Position numbers and translations under genes: made by a program. 64,000 nucleotides of DNA from the NCBI GenBank assembly GCA_028023455.1, contig JAQFVV010012499.1:929584-993583 (forward strand), in the 5' to 3' direction. Below, one piece after another: positions 50,641 through 64,000 of this stretch. Source of the stretch: Epiperipatus broadwayi (Eukaryota; Onychophora; Udeonychophora; Euonychophora; Peripatidae). The stretch's first letter is position 1, and every line of letters begins with the position of its first letter. Under the pieces are notes generated by a model. That model worked only from the letters and a program-made list of their open reading frames with translations. It made no database searches and had not been told where the DNA came from.

Positions 50641-53430
50641 ATATATATATATATATGTATATATTTCAGTGTAGGAGATTGTGAATAAATTAATAAAGTT
50701 ATATTATATATAAGATATCGTATATGAAACTTATTATTTTTTTCATATATAATTTTGTAGCCAGAAATGATGCAATCTTGTTAAAAAGTCTCTCGAAAAA
50801 CAATTACCCAGGAGATCCCTTAGATAAAAGATTACAAATTTGTAATAATAAAATAAACCCATTAGTGGAAATTGTCCATGCTAGATGGTTTTAAAATCTT
50901 AAGATTTATTTTAAAACAATCGTTCGAGAAACTGATAACAAAATTGCATTGTTTCAAACATCTTACTAGATAAGAGTATCCGATCAAACTATTCCAGATG
51001 AACCTTAAGTGCTTAAACCACCTCAGGTCCAGCAGTAGTTGCTAAGTTACATCTTCAAAATAAAGTATATATACTGCTGGATTTGAATCCACAAGGGAGG
51101 AGACCACTAAATAAATATGTTGTTAGACATACTCCACACCAGTTTTGATTCTCACTCAATGTGCCATGAGTAGGGGAAATTTCGTCTTTTCCCTCCGTTC
51201 TAATATGCTGTTCCCATAAACGATGCTCTGCATCCTGTACTGATGAACTTTAGATATTTTTCCAGTGAAAGTGAAATGTGAACTATCAAATAATAATGCT
51301 ACCCTAGATCTAGTGAAACAATACCAATGGACTGACTCCTAGTAAAATCACTCTTCCAAATAATCAAGGTAAGGAGAACTTTGACCGCTCGTAATTCTTA
51401 AATCCTGCCTTCTCTATAATATTTATATTTTAATCATCTATATTAAATGTCTTCAAAATATGTATTTTTATAACTCTATATAACTAATCAATATCAAGCC
51501 TCCTATAAAATGTTTTTCTTTTCTTTTATTTCCAAGCGGCAAATAATTTTCATTTAGATTTATGTATTTATATTTTAAAAGAAATGGCAATGATATTCTA
51601 AAATTGCAAGCATATAATTCATTTTCATTTTCCCCACCCATCATTTATCAGGTAATTAATTTATAATTTAACCAAAACAAGTCTTATTCGACTTGCCCAG
51701 GTGCTCGCGATTTTAGATAAACAAACTAATTATATTTTTATGTTTACTGTAGAAAAACAGATTGACATCTGTTTTTTATATTTTCCTTCCTAAATAATGT
51801 GCTATCTCTTATTCTTAAATTATATTATATATGTAAAACCCATCTTAGCTATTACCACCACCCATTTATTTTGTAATAAATTATATATTTTCATAAGGGC
51901 ATTTATTAACCAAGATTTAGATTTATTAAATGTGTGGGAAGTAATGAATAATATTAAGTAACATAATGTAGGGGGGGGGATCTTAAGATCTTAGTTTTAT
52001 ATTTAAGTAGAATTATTATCCATGTTTGCTTAATAAAGAAGTCATATCATTACGCCAAATATTTCATAATTTATGGGCAATAAATATGTTTAGATAATTT
52101 TAATCTTTAGAATTATATTATATTATTAAGTGTTATGTGCATAAAGGCCACTTCGTTTATATATATTCATGCTTCTTTCTCACATGGAGGTATTTGCTAA
52201 GTCGAGCCCCATCGTCATTCTCAATGTCCTTGACCCAGGCTGTAAAACCATCCTGGGGACATACTTGGTCTTATGCGCATGCTTTATATGGGAATTGCTC
52301 TGGAAAATCCAGCCTGATAAAGACGTAGCCGACCATCCTTCATCTCAATACTGACCCTGCCTAAGTTGCAGAGGAAATTGGTCAACTTCATTCTTAAAAT
52401 TCATGAAGCACACTCCAGGATCCATAATTGGACCAACCCAATCAGCCGCCATGCATGCACCACCTTTCAGTGTCTTATTAGTCACCCAGAAATAGTCATA
52501 AGCCGTAATGAGATGATTTCTTTAAACAGACATATTTCCATTAGTTGACTATACGTATTTATGCGATAGATTTAGTATTGTTTATATAATTATTCATTAT
52601 CCGTCCTGTGCATTAAGTATTTATAACTCAAATTAATAATAATATGGAATATAACAAAATGTAATATGTTTGTAAAATTATTTTCTTTTTAAATCAAGTA
52701 AATGTTCTTTTCATCCCTGGGGGTGTAATAGTATTCCAGTAATGTATTCCAATAGTGCTAATTCATTAAGTCACACATATATATTATTGGCATAGCCACA
52801 AATATCACATTATTGTTAAATATGAATCAAATATATATATAATACTTATGAGGCTAATGTCGGATAAATAACCCAACATAATTTTGTTATTAATAAATCG
52901 TAAACTATATATATCATCTCTCGAACCATTGTTTTCTTTTAGTTAAGTTAATATCTTAAGTTATTAATGATGCTCAATATGACTAGATGATCTCTGCTAA
53001 ATACATAATCAATATGCTAGGTCACGAGCCTTCATTGCTCATAAAATATAGCTAGTTGTTAAGTTAGTCTATCATTAAAGTTTAGCCTAGAGTCTTTTTG
53101 TGTCTCCGATGATTGATGCTGGTGGTGAGAAGTAAATTAAATCGATGTCATCGGGATTGTTGTTCATAATGTTATAAATCTGGGAAATAGGCAAATAGGG
53201 CAGAGTTCATGAGTGTTTCTGACCTGTGTATCTTGCGCATGATTGGATTTGAGGTACTTTTGCCTAGATGCTAGATCTTGTTACGTGAACATACAAATCC
53301 GACTGGCACACTACCAACTTTCTTAGGCTTGATAAAGTCATATCCCATTATACTATGCTCAGTCCTCTTTTATCTCAGGTTATATAAAAAGAAATTTTAA
53401 AGCTGCTCTCAGAAATATATATATATATAT
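50641..53430. other. Spacer between the two large repeats
   Basis: Starts and ends with (TA)n. A G9 run lies near 51972. Mostly AT-rich; the GC-richer island at 52140-52550 is listed separately, and another mildly richer stretch at 53090-53340 is unidentified. Confidence 0.5.
52140..52550. other. Unidentified GC-richer island
   Basis: About 400 bp with composition unlike its surroundings. Three short overlapping plus-strand ORFs (61-63 codons) cover it, for example VILNVLDPGCKTILGTYLVL then LVNFILKIHEAHSRIHNWTN in shifted frames. The minus strand is also partly open. No family recognised. It may be a fragment of a coding sequence or a repeat not otherwise present in the window. Confidence 0.35.
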
Positions 53431-56400
53431 TCTAACCTAGTCTGTTTGCATATTCACTTTCTGGAAATATCATATAAAATAAAAATGGATTAGCTCAGTT
53501 ACAGATTACATTTATTATAATGCAAATAATTAATAAATAAAATATCTACATTAATATTAAATGTTCCACTAGCTCAAATTCAAAATAAGAATAAGGTTCA
53601 GTTTATAAAAAAAATCAATCAATAAATATTTAATATTTCATGAGACTTGGAAGTGAAAATACAAGTGACAAGAAAGATTACATTGAGCCAATATTCCATA
53701 GGATACTACCTCAATGGCATAAGAACACTATCCCCCCTATTATTATCTCAAATAATAAACTTATAGTATTCTTACGACTTTAATAAATCCTACTCATTAA
53801 GGTTAAACTAATAATTAAATCGTAATCTCTTATTCATCATAATTTAGCTCAATAAAATCTCAGGTCATAAATTTATTCTAAGTTAATTAAAAATTACGGT
53901 AGTAAAATATGAGAAGGGATTTTATGTCATAATCTACTACATTTAAATTAATAATAACAAATAATAATAATATTTTTAATTGTATGAACTAATTCTGTAT
54001 ATCTTTTCTTTTCACTATATTTTTATTACCATAATAAAATAATATAATACTATGATATAATATTTTATTTCCATATAATAATGTAATAAATACGTGGTAG
54101 CATTCAATAATCTGACATACAAAGGTGTGTGGCAATGGATAGCATATAATTAAATGTACCATTATGATAACTAATTTATGACCATAATATAATGTAAAAT
54201 ATGATTACTTAATTAAGTGAATACCAAGAAAATATTGAATTCTTAAAATAATTCTTTATTTATCTCTATGCAAAATTATATGTTTGTTTCTATTATTCTA
54301 GATATATTGTGGTCTCATGCAGTGTAGTGGGAGATATAAACAATCTAGACACACAAATTTTTGAAAACAAAATTAACAAAGTTTATTATTAACAATAAAA
54401 TAAAATAAACAATTTATTTACAATATTTACATCGGATATCCTCACTTTAAACCGTTTTACATTTTTTATTACTTAGTTATTAAAAAAAATTTAGAATTAT
54501 TTTATGTCTTCATTCTGACTTTAAACAATAATAATAAAATAATACCATTTTATTTATCTCTTTCTAATTAAACTTATGATAAATTACATTTATTTATTTT
54601 TATTAAAAATATATTCTATCCTTAAATATTATTTAATTATACCTTTCTTTCTAAAAAAAAACATCCATAGAAACATACTATGGAAAAACATAAAAATAAC
54701 ATTATCGTGAGTATGGATTTTTTTAAAATTAAACAATTTTCATCTTGCAATGTCAAAAGATGTTACATAAAATATCTATCCAATAACTTATTACCAGATT
54801 TGTGGATATCATTGTTTACTATACTATGTTTATTAAATATAACATATTACCATTTAATATTACTTTAGTACTATATAATTGTAATTACCAATACATTCCA
54901 TATTATTTAATAATTACAAAATTATACCTATGCTTATTATTTATATCGTTTCACTTTATAACATTATATTTTTTTCAAAATATGCAATACTTATTTTAAA
55001 ACAAAATAAAGCATTCAAAAGTTATTTAACATTTTAAAGAACAATTTTGTTTTACAGACTTTATTCTTAAAATTTTATTTTATTTCCAAAATAAATCCAA
55101 AAATATATCTTATGATTCTTTTTTCCTTTTAGGATTCATTGGATTTTCAATTCCAATTTATACAAATTCTACTTTTTCTAAGTAAATGAACTTATCTCAT
55201 TCAAACAATAGCATATCTTAAACTCTAAATTATCTTTTATTTCTTTTCAAATATATCATATCGAATGATGTAGTTACATTAGAAATCTAGATAGCAAATA
55301 GATGTGTAGGATTTGGGAAGATAAACTCAAGTAAATTTATTGCATATATCAAAATGTATCATGGCACAGGGTATCAATAAGAAATAGAGGCATGACCTTT
55401 CCTGTCTAATGTCCTCCAATACATCAATGATGTTAAAGATATTTCTCAGCTTTATTGAACATCAATACTTCAAGAAAAATAGACACTGTCCAAAATAAAT
55501 ATACAATTACAGGGCTTTGTTAACTGTATTGCATATACTAAGATTACAAAATATTATCCATATTCCCTAATTACATCCTACCATAATATAATCTCCTGGA
55601 CTCATGTTTACCATATTACTACCAGGTCACTATCCTATTCTTATTTCCTAAAGATTTATCACATCTTACATCGACAATAATAACTATCTTGCATATTCAC
55701 AATAATAAATAAAATTCATTTATAATTAGAGCAATCTCACTGATCCACAAAAAAAGTTTACTTACTTCCTTATTCTATATTCTAAAACATATACAAACTA
55801 ATCAGATAATACTTTGAACATCCAATAATATGAAAGTTTTTTAAAAGAATCACATAAATATTTATTATCATGTTGGGTTATATTACTAGTATAAAATTAT
55901 AGTGTGCATATTCTCAAAATAAATCATAATCTCATAATTTTTAAAAGTGTTGTATAAAATGTATTTACATATAATTAAACATTTAAACTTTCACACATTA
56001 TAATTCATAGACAATCTAAAAAGAAAACAAAAATATACATCATAAAATTATCAATATTCATTAACTATTACCAAGTGATATTAGCTTGTTATCACCTATG
56101 CAGTCTTCAGTTTTCCATCAATTAGATACATTGCAATACATGAAAATACATTTATACTTTACTTAAATGTTTTTATTTAAACTATTAAATTATTATATTA
56201 TAGGATTTTAATATTATCAATAAATTAATGTTCATGTTCCTACACTTATAAACTAGAAAATTTACATTTAAAATAAATAGTAATAAATAAAAATCATATT
56301 TATATAACTTCAGCTGAAAATGAATGTTTCTTTTTTTATAAGTCCAGATATTCCCATTTTCTTTCTCAAATTTTTTTTTTTTTAAGAAAAAAAAAAGTTT

Positions 56401-58738
56401 TCTTCAAAAGAATTTTACAATCTCCCCTGTTGCTATGATGACAAATAAGACAATATGTTTCCTGGAGTAGGGGTCATCCAAACTTCCGGCACGAAAATCT
56501 CGGGTTTAAAAAAAATGAATAATAAAAAATATTATGTTGTCTTAAAAATTTTGAAAATTAAAGAAAACAATTACCAATCGATTCTGTAATAGTTAATAGA
56601 ATAATAGTTTATGACTTTTATAGTCCAGAATGATGTTTATTAAAATTATAATACTAAAAATAATCCTGTGAAGCTTCTATACTATAGTATTCCATATTGG
56701 CTTAGCTTGAACTATCCGGTTAAATTATTTGTGCACTATAAAATATTTTTATAATTCCACATTTTATTTATTAACATGTTCATTTTTTTATAGGTTTCTT
56801 CTTCAAGGAAATTTATTGTTATTTATTACCTATTCAGAGGTTTTTCTTGTCTTAAATTATCAGCTTTTAAAACAATTTTATATACGCGTATTAACCCCCT
56901 ATATATCTCAGGTTTTTTAAAAAAACATACGCTTTTCTAAAATATTTTCCATGAGTCTTTTCTTAAAATAATTCCTTGTAGATATTTTTAATGTTTCCTT
57001 TACAAAGGATATAACATTTACTCTTATAACATGATATTTCTATAAATTTATTATAAAGTATACTTGTCCTTTTGCTTATTAATACTGGACAAGACAATCT
57101 TGCTATATAAAATAATGTGTCTTTACTTTAAATCAGCAAACAGTTTTTTTCCAATGAGTTTCCCCATACAATGTCCATAGAATTAATTTATTCATTTGAA
57201 TAGTCCTCTTGTTCAATATTATTGAAACTACATTAATAAATATTATACTCATTTTTAAAAGATTATAAATTGAATACATTTTACTTATTGGTATATCCAT
57301 TTTATTATTGCGAAGTTATAATTTAGATTTTGACGAATACTACTGATAATGGACTTTTAAAAGTTAGCAAGGCATATTAAATGAAGTTATTAAATATATT
57401 TTTATTGTACACTCTCTTTTGCAAAATACTTTTTTAAAAATAATAATAACCTATTAGCTTTTGCAAATAAAATTATACGAGAGCACCAAAAAATTGACTA
57501 AATAATACAATTTTAAAAGTACTATCACCTTGATAGCTTCTGATATGATTCTTCTACCTTTAATACATTTTTAATCACACACTGATACCCCTGTGCAATC
57601 AGTATTTATATCCTAGAAAATACATCATTCTATTGGTTGATTCTTGCTTTTGGTTTGATACCAAATTTGCATAATGTTACAAACTTACACAATTAAATTT
57701 CAAAATAAAAATTATGAGGTATTAAAACTTTAGAAATATTATTTAAAATATCACTTTTAAATCAATTATTATTTCACCAAATTACTTAAATATTTATAAT
57801 AACTTTTCAAAAACAATATTTAATAAATTTTCACACCTTTAACATTTAATTTATCTATTTTTTATTTAAACAAAATATTTAACTTTTTTTATTAACTGTA
57901 TTCATCTTTATTACTTTATTTAAAACATTTATACAATGGTTAACTTAATATTTAATATTTGATTTATGATAGGTAATAATTATATTCAATTCTATAATGC
58001 AATTTTACAATATTTTGAACTTGACTAATCTAAATACTAGCAAGCAAGTGTGTGTAATTATATTATTATACAAATCACATGACTAATATAACTAAAGCAG
58101 ACCATATCCGATTTTTCTGTCTGGGAATAAATAATAAATTGCTGCACTTGTATTAATTAAAATAATACAATTATATAATTTGGAAAAATAATTTAGAAAA
58201 TATAGAACTAAATAGAACTTTCACTACCATAAAACTTACTTTTAAAATATACAATATTAATTATGATTATTAAATATACTTTATAAAAGTAAATACAACA
58301 TTTATTTAACTATAAGTTTAAGACTATTAAAATTGAACTTTTTAAACATACTTTTAGATATTTATAGCTGAGTTATTTATTATGGCCAGCTTTTGCAACC
58401 ATATGTAATAATAAAACAATGAGGATTGCCAATTCCTCTACAAGCTTTGTGTTAAATTTTTAGCCAGAGGCAGCACTTAAAATATCTCTGTCAGGAACCC
58501 CTCACCAAACGCCTGACCATGGTTTCATGATTTGGCAATAGTTTTAGCTTTATTTAACTATTTTTAAGTGGTTTATCATAGTTTTATGCATTAGGTATTT
58601 TCATTTAGCTTTAAATTGTACTTTAAGATATTATTAACAAAATATAACTAACACATCAAGAGAACATATTCCAAAATTTAAAATTTTTAAGTAATTTACT
58701 GTGATGAGCTATTTCTGACCTATAGAAAAGGGCACAAT
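53431..58738. repeat. Large (TA)n-bounded repeat, copy B
   Basis: Direct partner of copy A (see 46191-50640), about 860 bp longer. Part of the extra length is a segment at about 58370-58660 with no match in A, which includes a GC-richer block (58385-58540). The rest is spread over smaller indels. Boundaries are identical in kind: (TA)n, TCTAACCTAG at the start; TGACCTATAGAAAAGGGCACA, (TA)n at the end. No long ORF. Confidence 0.75.
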
Positions 58739-60293
58739 ATATATATATATATAGGAAATGAAAGAAAATAAATATAACACTCAACAGTAAAATAAGTTAT
58801 AAAATATTTATTACAAATATCAATTAATATTTCTTAAACCTCATTATCCCTCCACCAATTGCACAAATAAAAGAAAAGAAGATATTATTTAATCTGTTTT
58901 CCTTAATTCATTAAAATTTTTGGATGAAGTAGTCTGAGTTCTATACCCACATGTATATATTAGGCAATATAAAAAGCAATATGATATTAAATATTCGGTC
59001 ATACATGTATTGCTCATTTCTCCATTCATTTCACAGTTTAATAGTATTTTAAAATCGGGCATTTGAAACTAAACGTGGAAGAATGACTAACTTAAAGAAT
59101 CCTGCACTTAGCAGATAAATGATTTAATATCTATGCACTACCGAAATATAAATTAAATCTTTGGCATAATTAGATTTTAAATTTATTATGGCTATATAAT
59201 ATAAACATATAAGTAATATTTAAAAAAATAATATTAAGACATTAAAACAAATTTTACCCTCTGGTGTCTTGCAACTTCATTCAGACGTGGAGTCTCTGAA
59301 TGTGCTATACACCTCTGTTTACCAGGTGGCAAGGATTTCTTTTTTTTCACTATATTGATCTGGTGATCTTCATCATTAATATCAGCTGGACCTGGGTGGA
59401 TACATTTCAATGTTTTGGATGGAGCTGCATGGATACATTGAAGTGGTCTTCTACCCCATAATTATATCACTGGTTGATGAAAATGGTTTTCATCTTGAGT
59501 TTGTTAATGCTATGGCAATCAGATGAACACTGCTATTTACTTTATTAGAAATAAATTCAGTAGAGACTCAGCTCTATGCTCTTTCTTAACAGTTCATGTC
59601 TTCTTTTAGATTGTGGCTTGGATATGAGGCGAGCACAGCATATAACTGGAAGCAACAGAAGCTTATTAGCACATTAGATTTTGGCAACCCCAATCTTCTC
59701 CATACTGACTGTAGCTATCACCATTCAATTATTAAGTCAATACACCATAGTAATGGTATTCTGTGTAAGTAACATCTGCATTAATTTGGAGTCAAAATAT
59801 TTGCAATGACAAAAAAAATTAAGACTAGTCGGCTTGAAATGATCATGCAATGTATTCTAAAAAGTTTAGATCACTCTGAGAATCTCTCTGCTTATACCTC
59901 AGAAGAATGGGAAGAATACATCTGAGAGAACTTAGAATAATATGTTTACAAGAGGAGCTCTAATATAACTATCACTAGTGTCCTGCACCTGTCGAACAGT
60001 ATCTAGAGTACTTCCATTACATATTCAATTTAGTTACCCCCCCTTGAATAATTGCCTCAAGCTTCTATCTTGGTGGCTAATTGATTTAAAATAATTCACA
60101 TAGCTGTCTTTTAAAGAATGATATCTTTAAGTAATTTTATATATTATTTTTAATTTAGTTTTATCTGGGCAACTCAGACCACTATACTGATAAACATCAG
60201 TTTCAAATTTAACAAAAAAAATCTTTTACCACTGATTAAAATTAAACATACAACAAATGTCTGCAGAAAGGAGTTTGCTATTAACTGAAAGGG
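58739..60293. other. AT-rich stretch with GC-richer middle
   Basis: No gene recognised. The part at 59260-59720 is less AT-rich, with short open stretches but no conserved motif. Confidence 0.5.
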
Positions 60294-63200
60294 GACCCTT
60301 TGATTCCTCTTGGAGGCCTTAAAGAAACCAAGTAGGGCAAATTCCTAATGTCCACTCCATACATTCTTGTCATTGCAGCTGTTATTACTATGTGATTATT
60401 CATATAGTATACGAACATGGATGTGCTGCTCACCAACATGAATTAGCCAGCATGGTGAGTTTATTGGCTTTTTACCTCCGAGTTTAATATCAAGAAACAC
60501 CATGGTTTTTCATCTCAGTGCCTGATAAGGCAGAATTAATGTTTGTGTAAATGATAAATATTTTTCCAATACATATATACAATTATGACAGACAAAAATA
60601 AAGCATGGCCCTTATTCCCAGGAGGCTGTAAAGTCACCAACCATGGCAGCAGTTGGTGGCCAAAGGTGAAGGGTGCTAAGAATCTCCTGATTGTGGATCC
60701 AGACAGCCATTTGATGATGACTTTTTATTTAGATATTTACAACTGCAGATCACTTTCAAGTGAAGAAAGATTGCAAGAATTAAAAGAAGAACTGTCTTAT
60801 ATTAAATGGGACATTGTTGGACTTTGTGAAGTTAAAAGAAAAGGTGAAGAGACAATTGATTTAAAAAGTGGACATATACTCTATTATAAAGGCACAGATA
60901 TTGGAAATACAAGTGAGTAGGATTCATTATAAATAAAAAGTGGAAGAACAATATTGTGGAGATTGATGGTGTATCAGACAGAGTGGCAAGATTAGTTATA
61001 CAACTTAATAGCAGATACCAAATGCAGATAATTTAGGTGTATGCCCCAACAAGTTCTCATAGTGATGAAGTAGTAAAAGATTTTTATATGGATAAACAAA
61101 AGGCTCTTTATCAGAGTAAACAACATTTTAAAATTGTTATGGGAGACTTTAATGCTAGAATTGGTAAACAAATGAAAGATAAAAGTGCTGTAGGTAATTT
61201 TGGTTATGGTAATAGAAATGAAAGAGGACATAGACTTGTGGAGTTTGCATAAAAAAAAACTTTATATTATAAATTCTTTTTTTAAGAAAAATGTTAAAAC
61301 GAAATGAACATGAAAACATCCAAATGAAGGTACAGCAGAATTGGATTATATTTTGACTAACAGGAAATATATATTTCAAGATTGTAATGTTCTTAATAAA
61401 TTTAACACAGGAAGTGATCATCGATTAGTAAGGTGTAAGATACGTGTTAATGAAAAACTAGAGAGACAAAAATTATTAAGAAAAACAATATTTACAGTTG
61501 ATATTCCTAATCTTCAGAAACATTCTAATGAATTTAAATTAAAACTTACAAATTGGTTTCAAGTATTCGTAGATTTTGAACATGATTCAGATTTGAATGA
61601 AATTAATATGAAAATAACTGATATGCTTTTAAAAACTGCAACAAAGATAGCTGGTAGAAAAAGCAGCAATTGACCAATAAAATTTCTACTGAGACTAGAG
61701 AATTTATAAAGAAAAGAGGGAATATGAAGATATATCAAAATGATACATTAAAAAGGATTGAATATCTCAAATTTTGTAAATTGGTGCAGAAAAGAATTGA
61801 AAATGATATGAGAAAGTATAACTGTGAACTAGAAAGAAAAGATGTAGAAGAAAATAAAAGTTTCAAGAATGTAAAACAACATTTTGGTATTGGTCGGAAA
61901 TTTATATCTGCAATAAAAAAAAAAAGATGGAATTATTACTAAAAAGAGAGATGACATCATGAAATTGGTAGAAGATTTTTATCAAGAATTATATAGTAAT
62001 AAAGAACAAGCACCTCCTATATCTATTACATCTTCCAAATTACCCAGAATTTTAGATGAAGAAGTGAGACATGCAATTAAATGTATGAAGAAAGGAAAGG
62101 TTCCAGGTAATGATGGAATTATAATTGATATATTAAAAGAAGCAGGTGAAGAAATAGAAAAAATTTGAGCAAAGTTATATACCAAATGTCTAAATGATAA
62201 AGATGTACCGGATAATTGGAAGAATGCAGTAATAATATTAAAATTTAAAAAAGGTGATAAAGAAGATAAAAATTACAAACCTTTCAGCCTTTTATCAATT
62301 TTATATAAAATTTTTACCAAGATAATTACAACTTGTCTACAGAGAACATTGTATTTCCACCAACCAAGAGAACAAGCTGGAATTAAAAGTGGTTTTAGTA
62401 CAGTAAATCATATCCATGTATTGAGAGAAGTTATAGAAAGTACAAATGAATATGAGTTGTCATTATGTTTTGGATTTGTAGATTATGAAAAGGAATTTGA
62501 TTCTGTAAACATTTCGTCAGTGATTAAAGAATTGGATCATCAAGGTATAGATCCAGGATATTGTCATATTTTAAAGAATATTTATAAAAATGCAACAGCA
62601 ACAATTAGATTACATAATGATACTGGGAAAGTCAACATTGAGAAAGGTGTAAGACAAGGTGACTCCATATCTCCAAAACGTTTTACAGCAGTGCTGCAAA
62701 GAAGTAATTTGTGGATTAAAATGGGAAACTAAAGGAGTGAAAGTAAATGGAGATTAATTAAGTCATTTAGATTTCACAGATGATGTAGTTGTTTTTGCAA
62801 CTAATGCTTCAGAGCTGCAGGAAATGTTGCAGGAGTTATCTGATGAAAGTAGGAAAGTAGGACTAAAGATAAATGTTAAAAAGACTAAAGTAATGTTTAA
62901 TCAATTTGCTCAAAATATGAAAATAAAGATTGATTATGATGAATTAGAAGAAGTTAACAGTTACAAATACCTTGGACAGATTATTAATACAGATGGAAAC
63001 ATAATGGAAGAAATTAATCATAGAATTAAACTTGGTTGGAGTGCTTTTGGTAGAAATAACTTGATACTAAAGGAAATATGTCTATGTGTTTGAAAAGGAA
63101 GGTTTTTAACAAATGTGTTTTACCAGTTCTTACTTATGGATCTGAGACTTGGATACTTAATAGAAGAACAATACAGAGACTTCAGACCACTCAAAGAAGT

Positions 63201-63546
63201 ATGGAGAAATGCATTTTGGGAGTAACAAGAAGAGATCGAAAATGCAATATTTGGGTAAGAGAACAAACAGGTGTTACTGACCTCATTGAAAAAATTAAAA
63301 GATTGAAATGGAGTTGGGCTGGACATTTTTCTAGAAGAGATGATAATAGATGGACAATTGAAATTTTAAATTGAATTCCAAGAGATTGTAAAAGACCCAG
63401 AAAGAGACCACATGTGAGATGGATGGATGAAATAAGAACGTGTGCAGGGGTGATGTGGAGAAGAGAAGCTAAAGATTGGAGAAGGTGGATTAAACTTGGA
63501 GAGACCTTCATCCTGCAGTGGATTGATAATGGTTGATGATGATGAT
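60294..63546 (+). mobile_element. RTE-clade LINE, full length but mutated (RTE copy 2)
   Basis: Matches RTE copy 1 end to end in the opposite orientation, from GACCCTTTGATTCCTC at 60294 to the ATGATGATGAT tail at 63535-63546. The leader (60294-60584) is conserved, which fixes the 5' boundary of the family. Identity to copy 1 is high throughout, so both belong to one family. This copy carries many more stops. Confidence 0.88.
60585..63535 (+). pseudogene. RTE copy 2 endonuclease-reverse transcriptase, decayed
   Basis: Same product as RTE copy 1, opening at ATG 60585 (MTDKNKAWPL). Endonuclease: CEVKRKGEE, a stop at 60918-60920, a stop replacing the Gln codon before VYAPTS (about 61033), VMGDFNARIG, a stop near 61250, LDYILTNRK and GSDHRLV. 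Reverse transcriptase: further breaks near 61670, 61940, 62168 and 62732. Motifs remaining are DYEKEFDSV (Ala to Glu) and GVRQGDSISPKRF. The catalytic box is FTDD at 62773-62784 instead of FADD; both aspartates remain. The C-terminal WAGH...RRDDNRW block is present, with a stop near 63374. Not functional. Confidence 0.88.
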
Positions 63547-64000
63547 ACAACAAATAAACAAGATTTTTTTTATATGTGAATTGGCATCCGAATTTTTCGA
63601 ACTTTTTTGTTTGTAAAAATAAGAGTACAAAGCAAGTTGGCCATTAATATATTAGTGTATTTTTATATTTGGTAAAATAATGGCCACCTGATTTTTTTTA
63701 ATGCATTAACATAGAAAATCTTATGATTTACAAATAAAGTACAGATGCGTTGGAGCATTTACAATTACTTTTTAATTACTATATTTTATGTATTTTTAGT
63801 TTCTTTATGACATGTTCCAATATGTAAACAACTTTTTACAAAATTAAAAACTGATATAAAATTATAAATGTAGTACGTTTACATTTATTAGAATAACAAA
63901 ATAAAATGAAACAAAATAAATTGTATGTATATATAATATATGCGTCAATTTACAATTTGGGGATTAATATTCTTGAGTGTGTGTGAGTAAGAAATATATA
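63547..64000. other. AT-rich non-coding end of window
   Basis: Nothing recognisable after the RTE tail. Confidence 0.5.

Noticed and set aside
54680-54999. Short plus-strand ORFs in repeat copy B
   Set aside because: Not conserved at the matching place in copy A and AT-rich low complexity; treated as chance.
46191-58738. Copies A and B as LTRs of one giant element
   Set aside because: They are too long and too diverged, and the 2.8 kb between them has no retroviral-type coding sequence.

Overview
This is a very AT-rich window of eukaryotic, almost certainly invertebrate animal, nuclear DNA. I recognise no intact host gene, rRNA or functional tRNA. The recognisable content is mobile DNA: LINEs with apurinic endonuclease and reverse transcriptase domains, Penelope-like relics, tRNA-derived SINEs, inverted-repeat elements and long microsatellites. 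The species cannot be named from the sequence. The animal assignment rests on an RTE-clade LINE, a Penelope-like GIY-YIG relic and tRNA SINEs occurring together.

Layout. 1-7.2 kb: AT-rich DNA with a GC-rich palindromic island (about 0.2 kb), a tRNA-derived SINE (2.8-2.9 kb), a decayed LINE reverse transcriptase (4.6-5.6 kb) and two inverted Penelope-like C-termini (5.9-7.1 kb). 7.2-16.2 kb: two copies of an unnamed dispersed repeat. The second is split by a 3.3-kb element with roughly 350-bp terminal inverted repeats and a tandem-repeat interior, and also carries a 140-bp hairpin insertion. 16.4-16.7 kb: a small foldback element. 17.1-27.9 kb: two related non-LTR retrotransposons in the same orientation, each set between (TAA)n tracts. 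The first is nearly intact and the second is decayed. 30.1-32.5 kb: another decayed reverse transcriptase, a head-to-head SINE pair and a (TAA)n tract. 32.5-41.4 kb: AT-rich DNA with a tRNA SINE and a roughly 370-bp tandem repeat. 41.5-44.75 kb: a nearly intact RTE element on the minus strand. 46.2-50.6 kb and 53.4-58.7 kb: two diverged direct copies of a long non-coding repeat, both bounded by (TA)n. 60.3-63.5 kb: a second, more damaged RTE copy on the plus strand.

How the parts relate. The region is a layered record of insertions rather than a pathway. The best candidate for something new is the LINE family at 17-27 kb: a YMDD catalytic box, an AT-hook-like motif and zinc knuckle in ORF1, and apparent placement in (TAA)n microsatellites. 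Next are the 3.3-kb long-TIR element, whose uninterrupted comparison site lies at 7.3 kb, and the (TA)n-bounded repeat pair. All clade names are inferences from motifs read by eye; no database search was run.
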